DNA of 20,859 bases from an uncultured Collinsella sp. (GTDB taxonomy: Bacteria > Actinomycetota > Coriobacteriia > Coriobacteriales > Coriobacteriaceae). Position 1 is the first letter of the stretch. Each line of letters starts with the position of its first letter. Positions 1 to 8,119 of the stretch are shown piece after piece. The notes under the pieces were generated by a model that saw only the letters and a list, made by a program, of their open reading frames with translations, was not told where the DNA came from and made no database searches. Made by a program: the position numbers and the translations under genes. Location of the stretch: assembly GCA_900547855.1 (NCBI GenBank), contig URIK01000014.1, forward strand, positions 1 through 20,859. Reading direction: 5' to 3'.

Positions 1-251
1 GATGGTGTCGACGTCAATGGTATACGGGTGCATCATCGACGTCTTCAATACAGAAGATATCAGTGCGGAGTGTTTTGGAAAGTAACCCAAAGCGGCCCGG
101 CTGGGGTCCTGTGTAGTCACCCTTTAGGCGGAACTCTCCTAATTATTTGGATGAGTCGTTTACTTACTTGTACTGTTACCGTCTTCCCGCTGTTGTTGGG
201 GTATGCTTTGTTCGTATGTAAACGTATGACATGTTGATGGGGGAGGGTGCT
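1..251. other. Contig-start region upstream of scrR, no confirmed gene
   Basis: No complete gene can be supported here. A plus-strand frame is open across most of it, but its translation has no recognisable domain and no ribosome site. On the minus strand, an ATG at 34-36 (or 31-33) opens a frame running off the left edge; its first residues (MMHPYTIDVDTI) use codons typical of this genome, so a divergent gene may start here, but only 12 residues are visible and the ribosome site is weak. The segment at 63-80 contains TGCGGAGTGTT, which also occurs in the palindrome at 17483-17612. A LacI-type operator lies at 217-231. Confidence 0.4.
217..231 (+). promoter_or_regulatory. LacI-type operator in front of scrR
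   Basis: TGTAAACGTATGACA matches the TGNAAACGNNTGACA motif found three more times before the next operon (1319-1333, 1366-1380, 1383-1397). The central CG flanked by A-rich and T-rich halves is typical of LacI-family operators. It lies about 20 bases before the chosen scrR start, which suggests autoregulation. The link to ScrR is inferred from position and motif only. Confidence 0.6.
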
Positions 252-1262
252 ATGGCTCGCGAGAGTGCTCGTTCTAAGGATACGGCTAAGCCTGGCATCA
301 AGGAAGTTGCAGCGGTGGCGGGGGTTTCACCTACTACGGTATCTCGCGTGCTTAATAATCGCGGCTATATTAGCCAAGAGACCCGCGATAAGGTCCATGC
401 CGCGATGGAGCGCATCAACTATACGCCCAACGATATCGCCCGTGCCATGCTCAACGGTCGCCTGAATCTTATCGGTATGATCGTTCCCTTTGTGAGCAGC
501 CCGTTCCATGCTCAGGTTGTGCAGGCGGTCGAGCGCACGTTAGCGGAAAACGGCTTTAAGATGTTGCTGTGCAACAGCGCCAATCGACCCGATCTTGAGC
601 GTTCCTATATTGACATGCTCCGCCGCAATATGGTCGACGGCGTCATCGTCAACTCCCTCAATATCGGTGCCGAGGCATATGCCGAGATGGGCTTGAGCCT
701 GGTTGGCATCGACTGCGATCTTGGCGAGGGCTCTGTCCAGATTGCAAGTGACAGCTATGGCATTGGCGAGCTCGCCACGCGCCGTCTGATTGATGACGGC
801 TGCAGGCGTATCCTGTGCCTGCGCAGCAATAGCCGCATGCGCATGCCTGCCAATAAGCGTACCGATGCCTACCTCGATGTTGTTGAGCAGGCCGGTTTGT
901 CCGCGCTTGTCCGTGAGGTTGAGTTCGTTAAGCCCGACGACGAAAAGGGCGCGGTCGTTGCGAAGATCCTCGATGAGAACCCCGATATTGACGGCATCTT
1001 TGCGGGAGACGATACGATGGCGGCCATCTGTCTCAACGTGATGAAGCAGCGCGGCTTGAGCACTCCAGACGATATTAAGGTCGTGGGCGCGGATGGTGCT
1101 CGCCGAACTATGACGTTTATGCCTGACTTAACAACCGTACGTCAAGATATCGATCGCATCGGAGAGCTCGCGGCGCAATCCATCATCGCTCTTATTAACG
1201 GCGATAATCCCGAATCGAATATCAAGCTCCCCGTTGAACTCATTGAGGGCAAAACCGCGTAG
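252..1262 (+). CDS. scrR: LacI-family transcriptional regulator of the sucrose locus
   Basis: A 336-residue LacI/GalR-family repressor. The N-terminal helix-turn-helix spans about residues 16-62, with GVSPTTVSRVLNNRGYIS covering the recognition helix, followed by a hinge near 60-70 (NDIARAMLNGR). The rest is a periplasmic-binding-protein-like effector domain that includes the segment IFAGDDTMA. Length is normal for the family. The ATG at 252 is chosen because GGGAGG (241-246) lies 5 bases upstream; ATGs at 231 and 237 in the same frame lack such a site. It sits directly before a GH32 hydrolase, a sucrose-type PTS permease and scrB, so sucrose, fructose or a phosphorylated derivative is the likely effector. 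That assignment comes from context; the family and DNA-binding role are secure. Confidence 0.88.
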   Translation: MARESARSKDTAKPGIKEVAAVAGVSPTTVSRVLNNRGYISQETRDKVHAAMERINYTPNDIARAMLNGRLNLIGMIVPFVSSPFHAQVVQAVERTLAENGFKMLLCNSANRPDLERSYIDMLRRNMVDGVIVNSLNIGAEAYAEMGLSLVGIDCDLGEGSVQIASDSYGIGELATRRLIDDGCRRILCLRSNSRMRMPANKRTDAYLDVVEQAGLSALVREVEFVKPDDEKGAVVAKILDENPDIDGIFAGDDTMAAICLNVMKQRGLSTPDDIKVVGADGARRTMTFMPDLTTVRQDIDRIGELAAQSIIALINGDNPESNIKLPVELIEGKTA

Positions 1263-1318
1263 TTCATCCCGTGCCAAAAGAATTCCTCAAACGCCTCTGA
1301 TGACCGTTCACCGGCATA

Positions 1319-1333
1319 TGTCAACCGTTTGCC
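1319..1333 (-). promoter_or_regulatory. LacI-type operator, reverse orientation
   Basis: On the minus strand this reads GGCAAACGGTTGACA, the same motif as the two direct copies at 1366-1380 and 1383-1397. It lies inside a wider partial dyad (CGGCATATG on one side, TTTGCCG on the other). Placed about 40 bases upstream of the promoter, it could serve as an auxiliary operator. Confidence 0.5.
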
Positions 1334-1365
1334 GACGACTGGAACTGCGAAAAGACGTATTGGTG

Positions 1366-1380
1366 TGAAAACGTTTGACA
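1366..1380 (+). promoter_or_regulatory. LacI-type operator overlapping the -35 box
   Basis: TGAAAACGTTTGACA contains a perfect AAACGTTT core. Its last six bases (TTGACA) form the consensus -35 box of the predicted promoter, so a bound repressor would block RNA polymerase directly. Confidence 0.65.
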
Positions 1381-1403
1381 TATGAAAACGATTGACATAT
1401 CTT
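1375..1403 (+). promoter_or_regulatory. Promoter of the sucrose structural genes
   Basis: A consensus -35 TTGACA (1375-1380) is followed after exactly 17 bases by TATCTT (1398-1403). A second TTGACA at 1392-1397 lies inside the second operator but has no good -10 at the right distance. The predicted transcript would begin near 1410 and have a leader of about 35 bases. Confidence 0.6.
1383..1397 (+). promoter_or_regulatory. LacI-type operator between -35 and -10
   Basis: TGAAAACGATTGACA repeats the preceding operator with a 17-base period and fills the spacer of the predicted promoter. The two direct copies place two dimers side by side over the promoter. Confidence 0.62.
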
Positions 1404-1445
1404 GCCATTGTACCGAGTTAGTATGTCGTGGAAAGGAAGTCTCGG

Positions 1446-2828
1446 ATGCACAAGGTGTATTACCAGCCTGAGGGAATTTGGGTAGGCGACATCATGCCGT
1501 ACGGCGAGGACGGCACGTTCTATCTCTATCATCAGCGTGACACGCGTAACCCCGAACCTTTCGGAGAGCCGTTTGGCTGGGCACTCGCTACGACCAAGGA
1601 TTTCGTCAACTACAAGGACTTTGGCGAGAGCCTTGAGCGCGGCGGCGACGAGGAAGTCGACCAGTACATTTATGCCGGCACGGTGTTTAAGGTGGGCGAC
1701 AAGTACCATGCGCTCTACACTGGTTGCAATCGCGATAAGGTCCGCGCACGTTTGATGAAGCAGGTTCTTCTTCACGCAACGAGCGACGACGCCGTCAAGT
1801 GGGAGAAGAACATCGCCGAGACGCTGCTTCCGCCCCAGGAGGGTTACGATGACCGCAACTGGCGCGATCCCTTTGTGCTTTGGGATGAGGAGAACGAAGA
1901 GTACATGCTCATCCTCGGCACGCGTGTGGGCGAGGACAAGCGTCTGATGACCGGCCGCCTGGTCAAGTTCACCTCCAAGGATCTGACCAACTGGGAGTTC
2001 CAGGGCGACTGGTGGAACCCGGGCCTGTACACCATGTTTGAGATGCCTGATCTCTTTAAGATGGGCGACTGGTGGTACCTCGTCTTTTCCGAGTACAGCG
2101 ACGGCAACAAGACCCGTTACCGCATGTCCAAGTCCATCAACGGTCCTTGGATTACCCCCGCTGACGACTCCTTCGACGGCCGCGCGTACTACGCCGCTCG
2201 CACCGCATTCGATGGCGAGCGTCGCGTTCTCTTTGGTTGGGTTCCTACGCGTGACGAGGGCGGCGACCCCAGCTCTTACCTATGGGGTGGCACCTTTATG
2301 CCCCTCGAGATCGTTCAGCGTGCCGACGGAACGCTCGGCACCAAGCTCCCCGACAGCATGCTTGGCGCCTTTGGCGAGGCTAAGGCAGTCGAGACCTTTG
2401 AGCTTTCCTGCGAGTCGGGCAAGGTCGAGCAGGTGCTCGCCGCGGATGCCGGCTCCACCTACTTGCTCGATGCCGACATTGAGCTCGGCGGTAACGCTGC
2501 CGGCTTCTCGGTCAAGTTCGCCGAGGACGCCGAGACCGGTCTTGCCTATGAGTTCCGCGCCAACCTGCGCGAGGGCAAGCTCGAGTTCACGCCGGCTCCC
2601 CAGTACCCGTGGTTCCAGGTCAACAACATGGGCCTCGAGCGTCCGTTGTTCTTTAAGGGCGAGGGCACTCACCATATGCGTCTGGTCGTCGACGACGACA
2701 TCGCGACCATCTTTGTCGATGATGTTGCGCTCAACGCTCGCTTCTGCAACAAGCAGGGCCAGGGTGTGGCGCTTACCGTCACCGACGGTGCGCTCAAGTG
2801 CGCAAACGCAACGATCGCGTCTCTGTAG
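1446..2828 (+). CDS. Divergent GH32 (beta-fructosidase-type) glycoside hydrolase
   Basis: A 460-residue cytoplasmic protein (no signal peptide) of the GH32/GH68 five-bladed propeller type. The usual nucleophile motif NDPNG is replaced by GDIMPY, placing the candidate nucleophile at Asp15. The transition-state stabiliser motif is WRDPF with Asp141, and the acid/base motif is EMPDLF with Glu199, where most relatives have ECPDLF. Residues from about 340 onward resemble the C-terminal beta-sandwich. The ATG at 1446 is chosen because AAGGA lies 8 bases upstream; an in-frame GTG at 1428 has none. It is the first gene of the operon before scrA and scrB, so its substrate is probably a sucrose- or fructan-derived sugar, perhaps phosphorylated. 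The exact specificity cannot be read from the sequence. Confidence 0.82.
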   Translation: MHKVYYQPEGIWVGDIMPYGEDGTFYLYHQRDTRNPEPFGEPFGWALATTKDFVNYKDFGESLERGGDEEVDQYIYAGTVFKVGDKYHALYTGCNRDKVRARLMKQVLLHATSDDAVKWEKNIAETLLPPQEGYDDRNWRDPFVLWDEENEEYMLILGTRVGEDKRLMTGRLVKFTSKDLTNWEFQGDWWNPGLYTMFEMPDLFKMGDWWYLVFSEYSDGNKTRYRMSKSINGPWITPADDSFDGRAYYAARTAFDGERRVLFGWVPTRDEGGDPSSYLWGGTFMPLEIVQRADGTLGTKLPDSMLGAFGEAKAVETFELSCESGKVEQVLAADAGSTYLLDADIELGGNAAGFSVKFAEDAETGLAYEFRANLREGKLEFTPAPQYPWFQVNNMGLERPLFFKGEGTHHMRLVVDDDIATIFVDDVALNARFCNKQGQGVALTVTDGALKCANATIASL

Positions 2829-2873
2829 CGGCAACGAACCGTTTTATGATTTAGAAAAGGAATGGAGAGGAAC

Positions 2874-4325
2874 ATGGACTACAAGGCAGTGTCCCAGCAA
2901 GTCGTCGACAACGTCGGCGGACTGGAGAACATCGAGGGCGCCACGCATTGCGTGACCCGTCTGCGTCTGGTGCTCAAGGATACGAGCAAATACAACAAGG
3001 CCGAGCTCGAGAACATCGATGGCGTCAAGGGCGTGCTGTACAACAGCGGCCAGCTCATGATCATCTTCGGTACCGGTACCGTCAACAAGGTTTACGATGA
3101 GTTTATGGCTCTGACGGGCGTTAAGGAGATCAGTGCTTCCGAGGTCAAGGGCGCTGAGGCGGACAAGAAGGGCAAGTTCTTCTCGGTCCTCAAGGTATTC
3201 TCGGACATCTTTATCCCCATCATTCCCGCCTTCGTCGGCGCTGCAATCATCATCGGCCTTAAGTCGCTGATCGTTGCCAACGGCCTCTTTGGCATGGAAG
3301 GCAGCCTCGCCGATCACAGCGAGTTCCTCAAGAACCTCGCAAGCTTCTTTGCCATTATCGCCACCACGTTCGACTACCTGCCTGTCCTGGTTATGTACAG
3401 CGCGGTCAAGCGTTTTGGCGGTAACCCGATCCTGGGCATCCTCGTCGGTATCGTCATGGTTCACCCGAGCCTTATGAACCGCAACACGTTCGTTATGGAC
3501 CCGACGGGTGCTGAGTACTGGAACTTCGGTCCGCTATCCATTCCCATGGTTGCTTTCCAGGGCGGCGTATTCCCTGCAATCCTGACTGCCTGGTTTATGG
3601 CCAAGGTCGAAAAGATTGCCCAGAAGTACATCCCCGAGGTCGTTTCGTTCGTCTTTGTCCCGACCGTTACCTTGATTCTTGCTAACGTCGCCCTGTTCAC
3701 CGTGTTCGGCCCGCTCGGCAACCTGATCGGTGACGTCCTCGCCGGCGTAATCGATATCCTGTACAACAGGATGGGCGTCTTTGGTGCCTTTGTCTTCGCC
3801 GCGTTCCTGCAGCCGCTCGTCGTTACCGGTACGCATCAGTTCATCCAGGGTATTGAGGCAAACCTTGTTGCCACGACTGGCTTCAACTACATCCAGGCCA
3901 TCTGGTCGGTTTCCATCATCGCCCAGGGCGGCGGCGCCATCGGTATGTACCTCATTCACAAGAAGCACTCCAAAGAGCGCAACATCTGCATGTCGTCCTT
4001 TATCCCGACGCTGGTCGGAATCTCCGAGCCCGCTATCTTTGCTGCAAACATGCGCTATTCGATCATTCCGTTCATCTGCGCATGCATCGGTGCAGGCTGC
4101 GGCGGTGCCTTCGTCAAGCTCTTTGAGGTGCGCGCTATCGGTCAGGGTCTGACCGGCGTGCTTGGCCTGCTCATCGTCACGCCCGAGACCCTCGTGTGGT
4201 ATGTGGCTGGCAATCTCATTGCCTTTATCGTGCCGATCGTCTTGATCTTTGCCTACAACAAGGCAAAGGGCGTGCCGACCACCGATGAAGAGGGCGCTGG
4301 CGCTGGCTTCGACGTTAGCTTCTAG
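2874..4325 (+). CDS. scrA: PTS sucrose-type permease, EIIBC
   Basis: A 483-residue membrane permease that would import sucrose and phosphorylate it to sucrose-6-phosphate using phosphate from the PTS. Residues 1-85 form the IIB domain, with the phosphorylated cysteine at Cys26 in THCVTRLRL. From about residue 105 to 470 runs the hydrophobic IIC channel domain, with the family segment GISEPAIFAANMRY. The protein stops soon after IIC and has no IIA domain, so IIA must be supplied by another protein. The ATG at 2874 is preferred over 2862 because GGAG (2865-2868) is properly spaced from it, while the 2862 ATG directly abuts AAGGA. It lies 45 bases after the hydrolase gene in the same operon. Sucrose specificity is inferred from the neighbouring scrB and regulator. 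Confidence 0.85.
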   Translation: MDYKAVSQQVVDNVGGLENIEGATHCVTRLRLVLKDTSKYNKAELENIDGVKGVLYNSGQLMIIFGTGTVNKVYDEFMALTGVKEISASEVKGAEADKKGKFFSVLKVFSDIFIPIIPAFVGAAIIIGLKSLIVANGLFGMEGSLADHSEFLKNLASFFAIIATTFDYLPVLVMYSAVKRFGGNPILGILVGIVMVHPSLMNRNTFVMDPTGAEYWNFGPLSIPMVAFQGGVFPAILTAWFMAKVEKIAQKYIPEVVSFVFVPTVTLILANVALFTVFGPLGNLIGDVLAGVIDILYNRMGVFGAFVFAAFLQPLVVTGTHQFIQGIEANLVATTGFNYIQAIWSVSIIAQGGGAIGMYLIHKKHSKERNICMSSFIPTLVGISEPAIFAANMRYSIIPFICACIGAGCGGAFVKLFEVRAIGQGLTGVLGLLIVTPETLVWYVAGNLIAFIVPIVLIFAYNKAKGVPTTDEEGAGAGFDVSF

Positions 4326-4364
4326 TTGAGCCGTTCAGTGTAATCTGAGGATAAGTCCATTTGA

Positions 4365-4402
4365 GGAAGGGCGTTCGACTCGTGTGAGTCGAGCGTCCTT
4401 CC
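4365..4402 (+). promoter_or_regulatory. 17-bp hairpin between scrA and scrB
   Basis: Arms 4365-4381 and 4386-4402 pair over 17 positions (two are G-U) around a GTGT loop. No T-run follows (the next bases are CCATAG), so it does not look like an efficient intrinsic terminator. It may adjust scrA versus scrB levels by partial termination, RNA processing or protection of the scrA 3' end. Confidence 0.6.
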
Positions 4403-4426
4403 CCATAGACGAGAAAGTCAACGGCG

Positions 4427-5869
4427 ATGTTAAATCAAAAAAACAAGGTGACACGCGCGGACTATGAGCAGTGGCGTGTCGGACAGGATGAGACGGCGGC
4501 TCGCATCGCGTCCGACCCCGATAGGCTTCTGTTCCATGTGGAGCCTGAGCTTGGCTGGCTCAACGACCCCAACGGTTTGGTTCAGATTGGTGATACGTAT
4601 CACATCTATCATCAATACGATCCGTTCGATGCTGCGCATGGCGGTCCAGTGCTTTGGAACCATCTGACGACAAAGGATTTTGTGACGTACGAGAATCACG
4701 GCCCCGTGCTGTTCCCCGATTCCGATTTGGATTCGAGCGGAGCGTATTCTGGTTCTGCCTTTGTACGTGATGGCAAGATTCACTACTTCTATACCGGCAA
4801 CGTCAAGCATTTTGACCGCGATGATTACGACTACGTGTTGACGGGCCGTGAGCAAAACCAGATTCATATGGTTGCCGAGAATCCCGACGAATTGGGCGAG
4901 AAGCGCATGGCTGTTGGACCAGTCGATTACCCCGACGATATCGGTACGCACGTGCGCGACCCCAAGATCCTTGAGCACGATGGTATCTACTACATGGTTC
5001 TGGGCGCTCGTACGAAAGACGACCGTGGCTGCGTGCTTGTCTATACTTCGCGTGATTTAGGGGTCTGGAGCTATGCGACGCGCATTGAGCTGGGCGAGAA
5101 GTTTGGCTTTATGTGGGAGTGCCCTGATCTGTTTGAGCTTGATGGCGAGCTTGTTCTCGTTTGCTGTCCGCAGGGTGTGCCTGCCGATGGTTGGCGTTAC
5201 CGCAATCCGCATCAGTGCGTGTGGTTCCCTATCGAGGCCGATTGGGAGGCGCCGAGTTTTAAGATCACCGGGCAGGGCATGCCCCCGATGGTCGATGCCG
5301 GTTTTGATTTCTATGCTCCGCAGTCCTTTGAGGATGCTGCAGGCCGGCGTTTGATGATCGGATGGTCGGGTTGCCCCGATGCGACGGCGGAAAACCCGAC
5401 GGTGGCGCGCGGGTGGCAGTGCGCGTTGACGGTGCCGCGAGAGCTGAGCATGCGCGATGGTAAGCTCTGCCAGCAGCCGGCGCACGAGATTGGGAGGATG
5501 CGCGGCGACTGCGTTCGCGCGACAGGCGGTGAAACCGTTGAGGAGCCGGGCCGCCTGTTTGATCTTGTGGTTTCCTGCGAGGGCGCCAAGATGGTCGAGC
5601 TCGAAATCCGCAAGGGTGTCTTTGTGCGTTATACGGACGGGATGCTTACCCTCGATATGGGTGACGAAGGCTATGGGCGCGACCAGAGGTCGATTGAGCT
5701 CGGCGAGCTTCGCGACCTACGCTTGCTTTCGGACACTACGATGGTCGAGATTTTTGCAAATGGCGGCGAGACGGCACTTACGAGCCGTACCTATTCGCCG
5801 GCGGTTCCGGCGATGGAGCTGCACGCCGAGGGTGCGGCATCGATGGATTTCTACCGCCTCGCGCATTAA
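4427..5869 (+). CDS. scrB: Sucrose-6-phosphate hydrolase (GH32 invertase)
   Basis: A 480-residue cytoplasmic GH32 enzyme that would split sucrose-6-phosphate into glucose-6-phosphate and fructose. All three catalytic motifs are canonical: WLNDPNG with nucleophile Asp47, VRDPK with Asp178, and WECPDLF with acid/base Glu231. A C-terminal beta-sandwich follows from about residue 360. Length matches bacterial ScrB. The start is uncertain: ATG 4427 has only a weak GAGAAAG some 10 bases upstream, and a GTG at 4448 is possible. It follows scrA by 101 bases, with a strong hairpin in the gap, and completes the uptake-and-hydrolysis pathway. It differs clearly from the divergent GH32 upstream and is unlikely to be a recent duplicate of it. 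Confidence 0.9.
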   Translation: MLNQKNKVTRADYEQWRVGQDETAARIASDPDRLLFHVEPELGWLNDPNGLVQIGDTYHIYHQYDPFDAAHGGPVLWNHLTTKDFVTYENHGPVLFPDSDLDSSGAYSGSAFVRDGKIHYFYTGNVKHFDRDDYDYVLTGREQNQIHMVAENPDELGEKRMAVGPVDYPDDIGTHVRDPKILEHDGIYYMVLGARTKDDRGCVLVYTSRDLGVWSYATRIELGEKFGFMWECPDLFELDGELVLVCCPQGVPADGWRYRNPHQCVWFPIEADWEAPSFKITGQGMPPMVDAGFDFYAPQSFEDAAGRRLMIGWSGCPDATAENPTVARGWQCALTVPRELSMRDGKLCQQPAHEIGRMRGDCVRATGGETVEEPGRLFDLVVSCEGAKMVELEIRKGVFVRYTDGMLTLDMGDEGYGRDQRSIELGELRDLRLLSDTTMVEIFANGGETALTSRTYSPAVPAMELHAEGAASMDFYRLAH

Positions 5870-6021
5870 CCGTGCGTGGAGCACGATTTGACTTGCCGGG
5901 CGGAATGTGTCGCAGTTGCCGCAGCGAACTACCGTTTATCGTGTATAGCTACCGTTTGCGGAGTAAGTAACACATTGTTGCAAACCGTGTAGAATCCTAA
6001 ATAAGCACGGAGTTTTCCAGG

Positions 6022-6060
6022 GAGACGCTGTCCTTTGTTGTGTGCAAGGGGCGGCGTCTC
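6022..6060 (+). terminator. Long hairpin after scrB
   Basis: Arms 6022-6037 and 6045-6060 pair over 16 positions, seven of them Watson-Crick at the base (GAGACGC with GCGTCTC) and several inner ones G-U, around a TTGTGTG loop. TTT follows directly but there is no long T-run. It probably ends or attenuates the scr transcript, or lies in the leader of the next gene. Confidence 0.45.
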
Positions 6061-6145
6061 TTTGGTGCTTGGATGCTGTTGTGCAACAGTGCGGCGGCGC
6101 GTGCCATGTATTGAAAAGCCAATGTTGAGATGGGTCGTGATAATA

Positions 6146-7000
6146 ATGGGCAAGTACGTAATCGTGGTTGAGTCTGGGTCGGATGTGACGCCGGAGCTTT
6201 GCGAACGCTACGGCATCGTGCGCGTGCCCATGCATGTCACGATTGGTGACGAGACCGTCGAGGACGGTTCGATCGATCCGCTCGAGATTTATTCACGCTG
6301 CAACGAGTTTGGCGTAATGCCCAAGACCAGCGGCTGTGCGCCGGCAGATTTTGCACACGTATATGACCGTATCCATGCCGAGCAGCCCGATGCGACCATT
6401 CTGCATCTTGCGTACTCCGAAGTCACGACTTGCTCACATCAGTCCTCCAAGATTGCAGCTAAGGGCCGCGACTACGTCTACTCCATGGATACGCGTTTTG
6501 TTTCGGTGGGTCAGTCGCTCGTTGTCGTCGAGACCGCCAAATACATCGAGGCTCACCCCGATGCCACCGTCGACGAGATCTTTGCATTTACGAACTCCGT
6601 CATGGACCGCGTACTGCTGGGCTTTGTTCCTACGGACCTTGCCTTCCTTAAGGCGGGCGGTCGCTTGTCCAACGTCGCATTCCTTGGCGCCCACCTGCTC
6701 AAGATTAAGCCCTGCATTGAGGTGACGGGCGGCAAGTTCGTGGCGACCAAGAAATTCCGCGGCTCTATGCTCAAATGCGCCCGCGCCTTTATTGACCACA
6801 TGGTTGCGAAAGGCGAGATTGACTACTCGCACATTGGCTTGGCGTATTCGGTGGGCCTTTCCCAGGAGCTGCGCGACGACATGGAAGTCTATGCGCGCGA
6901 CCTGGGCTTTAAGGACGTTACTTGGACTCAGGTTGGCGGCGTCATCTCGAGCCATTGCGGCCCGACCGCCTTCGGTGCGGTGCTGACGCTTAAGGCGTAA
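6146..7000 (+). CDS. DegV-family fatty-acid-binding protein
   Basis: A 284-residue cytoplasmic protein of the DegV (FakB-like) family, which binds a fatty acid; in Firmicutes such proteins present it to the kinase FakA. Visible family features are the N-terminal VIVVESGSDVTPEL strand-loop, KTSG at 60-63, LKAGGRLS at 168-175, and the C-terminal ISSHCGPTAFG motif. The ATG at 6146 fits the family N-terminus and usual length; an upstream extension to 6035 would add residues unlike the family and crosses a hairpin. The ribosome site is weak, and ATG 6122 is an alternative. It stands alone between scrB and pflA, and no FakA-like kinase is in view, so its lipid and partner are unknown. Confidence 0.85.
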   Translation: MGKYVIVVESGSDVTPELCERYGIVRVPMHVTIGDETVEDGSIDPLEIYSRCNEFGVMPKTSGCAPADFAHVYDRIHAEQPDATILHLAYSEVTTCSHQSSKIAAKGRDYVYSMDTRFVSVGQSLVVVETAKYIEAHPDATVDEIFAFTNSVMDRVLLGFVPTDLAFLKAGGRLSNVAFLGAHLLKIKPCIEVTGGKFVATKKFRGSMLKCARAFIDHMVAKGEIDYSHIGLAYSVGLSQELRDDMEVYARDLGFKDVTWTQVGGVISSHCGPTAFGAVLTLKA

Positions 7001-7053
7001 AGGCCGCAGGCGAGCGTTCTTCAGCCTGACATCTCGACGTAGCCCCCAGCCAT

Positions 7054-7075
7054 GGTGATGGGGGATAGATTAAAA
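7054..7075 (+). terminator. Possible weak hairpin after the DegV gene
   Basis: CCCCCA pairs with TGGGGG around a ten-base loop in the gap between the DegV gene and pflA. No T-run follows, so the terminator call is weak. Confidence 0.25.
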
Positions 7076-7174
7076 CGTGCCGTTCTAGTCCGAGACGTTT
7101 AAACGCAAACGCATGGGCTAGAATGACTCTGGCATTTTAATTGGTTGCATCCAAGGAGAGGCAAGGTAGCGCGA

Positions 7175-7993
7175 ATGGCAGAAATGACGCTTGAGGGTGT
7201 GGACGCTCGTCCCGAGGACTCTGCGTTTGCCCTGGGCCGCGTGCATTCGATCGAGACGATGGGAACGGTCGACGGACCCGGCATCCGCTTTGTGGTGTTT
7301 GTTCAGGGCTGTCCCATGCGCTGCGCGTATTGCCACAATCCCGATACCTGGTCGTTCAACGGCGGCACCATGGTGACCGTCGAACACCTGATGGATGAGT
7401 TCCAGAGTAACCACGAGTTCTATCGCAGCGGTGGCATTACGGTGTCCGGCGGCGAGCCGCTCCTGCAGCCTGAGTTTTTGGCCGACCTGTTCCACGCCAT
7501 GCACAATAACCACGATGGTCGTGTGCACACCTGCTTGGATAGCTGCGGCTATGCGTTCGATCCCGCGCATCCCGAGAAGTTCGATGCCGTGCTCAACGAG
7601 ACCGACATGGTACTGCTCGATATTAAGCATGCCGACCCGGTCGAGCATAAAAAGCTGACTGGGTGCGATCCCGCACGCATTCTGGCGTTTGGTGATGAGC
7701 TTGCACGTCGCAAGATCAAGGTCATTATCCGTCACGTGGTGGTGCCGGGCATTACCGACACGGTGGAGGAGTGCGAGAAGCTCGGTCGCCTCATCGCTCC
7801 ATGGCACAACGTGGTGGGCCTGGAAATGCTGCCGTATCACACGATGGGTGTCGTCAAGTACGAGCAACTGGGCATTCCCTATAAGCTCGAGGGCGTGCCC
7901 CAGATGGATACCGCGCGCATGCCCGAGCTGCGCAACGCCGTTATGGCCGGCATGAGAAAGCGCCGTGCGGAACTCAGGTCGGCCATCGGCTAA
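7175..7993 (+). CDS. pflA: Pyruvate formate-lyase activating enzyme (radical SAM)
   Basis: A 272-residue radical-SAM glycyl-radical activase. Cys46, Cys50 and Cys53 form the CX3CX2C motif (GCPMRCAYC) that holds the 4Fe-4S cluster; GGEP at 92-95 contacts the methionine end of SAM. The N-terminal segment TVDGPGIRFVVFVQGC is characteristic of PflA. It would place the glycyl radical on pyruvate formate-lyase during anaerobic growth. The ATG at 7175 is chosen with AAGG at 7163-7166; a stronger AAGGAGAGG at 7153 is 13 bases away, and a TTG at 7145 has no site of its own. No pflB is in the window, so its partner is encoded elsewhere. Another glycyl-radical enzyme as target cannot be excluded. Confidence 0.88.
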   Translation: MAEMTLEGVDARPEDSAFALGRVHSIETMGTVDGPGIRFVVFVQGCPMRCAYCHNPDTWSFNGGTMVTVEHLMDEFQSNHEFYRSGGITVSGGEPLLQPEFLADLFHAMHNNHDGRVHTCLDSCGYAFDPAHPEKFDAVLNETDMVLLDIKHADPVEHKKLTGCDPARILAFGDELARRKIKVIIRHVVVPGITDTVEECEKLGRLIAPWHNVVGLEMLPYHTMGVVKYEQLGIPYKLEGVPQMDTARMPELRNAVMAGMRKRRAELRSAIG

Positions 7994-8119
7994 CAAGCTA
8001 TTTTTGCCCCTTTATGATACCCGAGCTGTACTGGCCTAACGGCTTGGTGCTGACGCGGTTGAGCCAAAATGCTGGTACCATACCGTGGATAAGCAATTTG
8101 CACGGATTTGGGGGATGGC

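Noticed and set aside
28..237. A 69-codon plus-strand frame before scrR
   Set aside because: No ribosome site and no recognisable protein character; it runs through the operator and the scrR leader.
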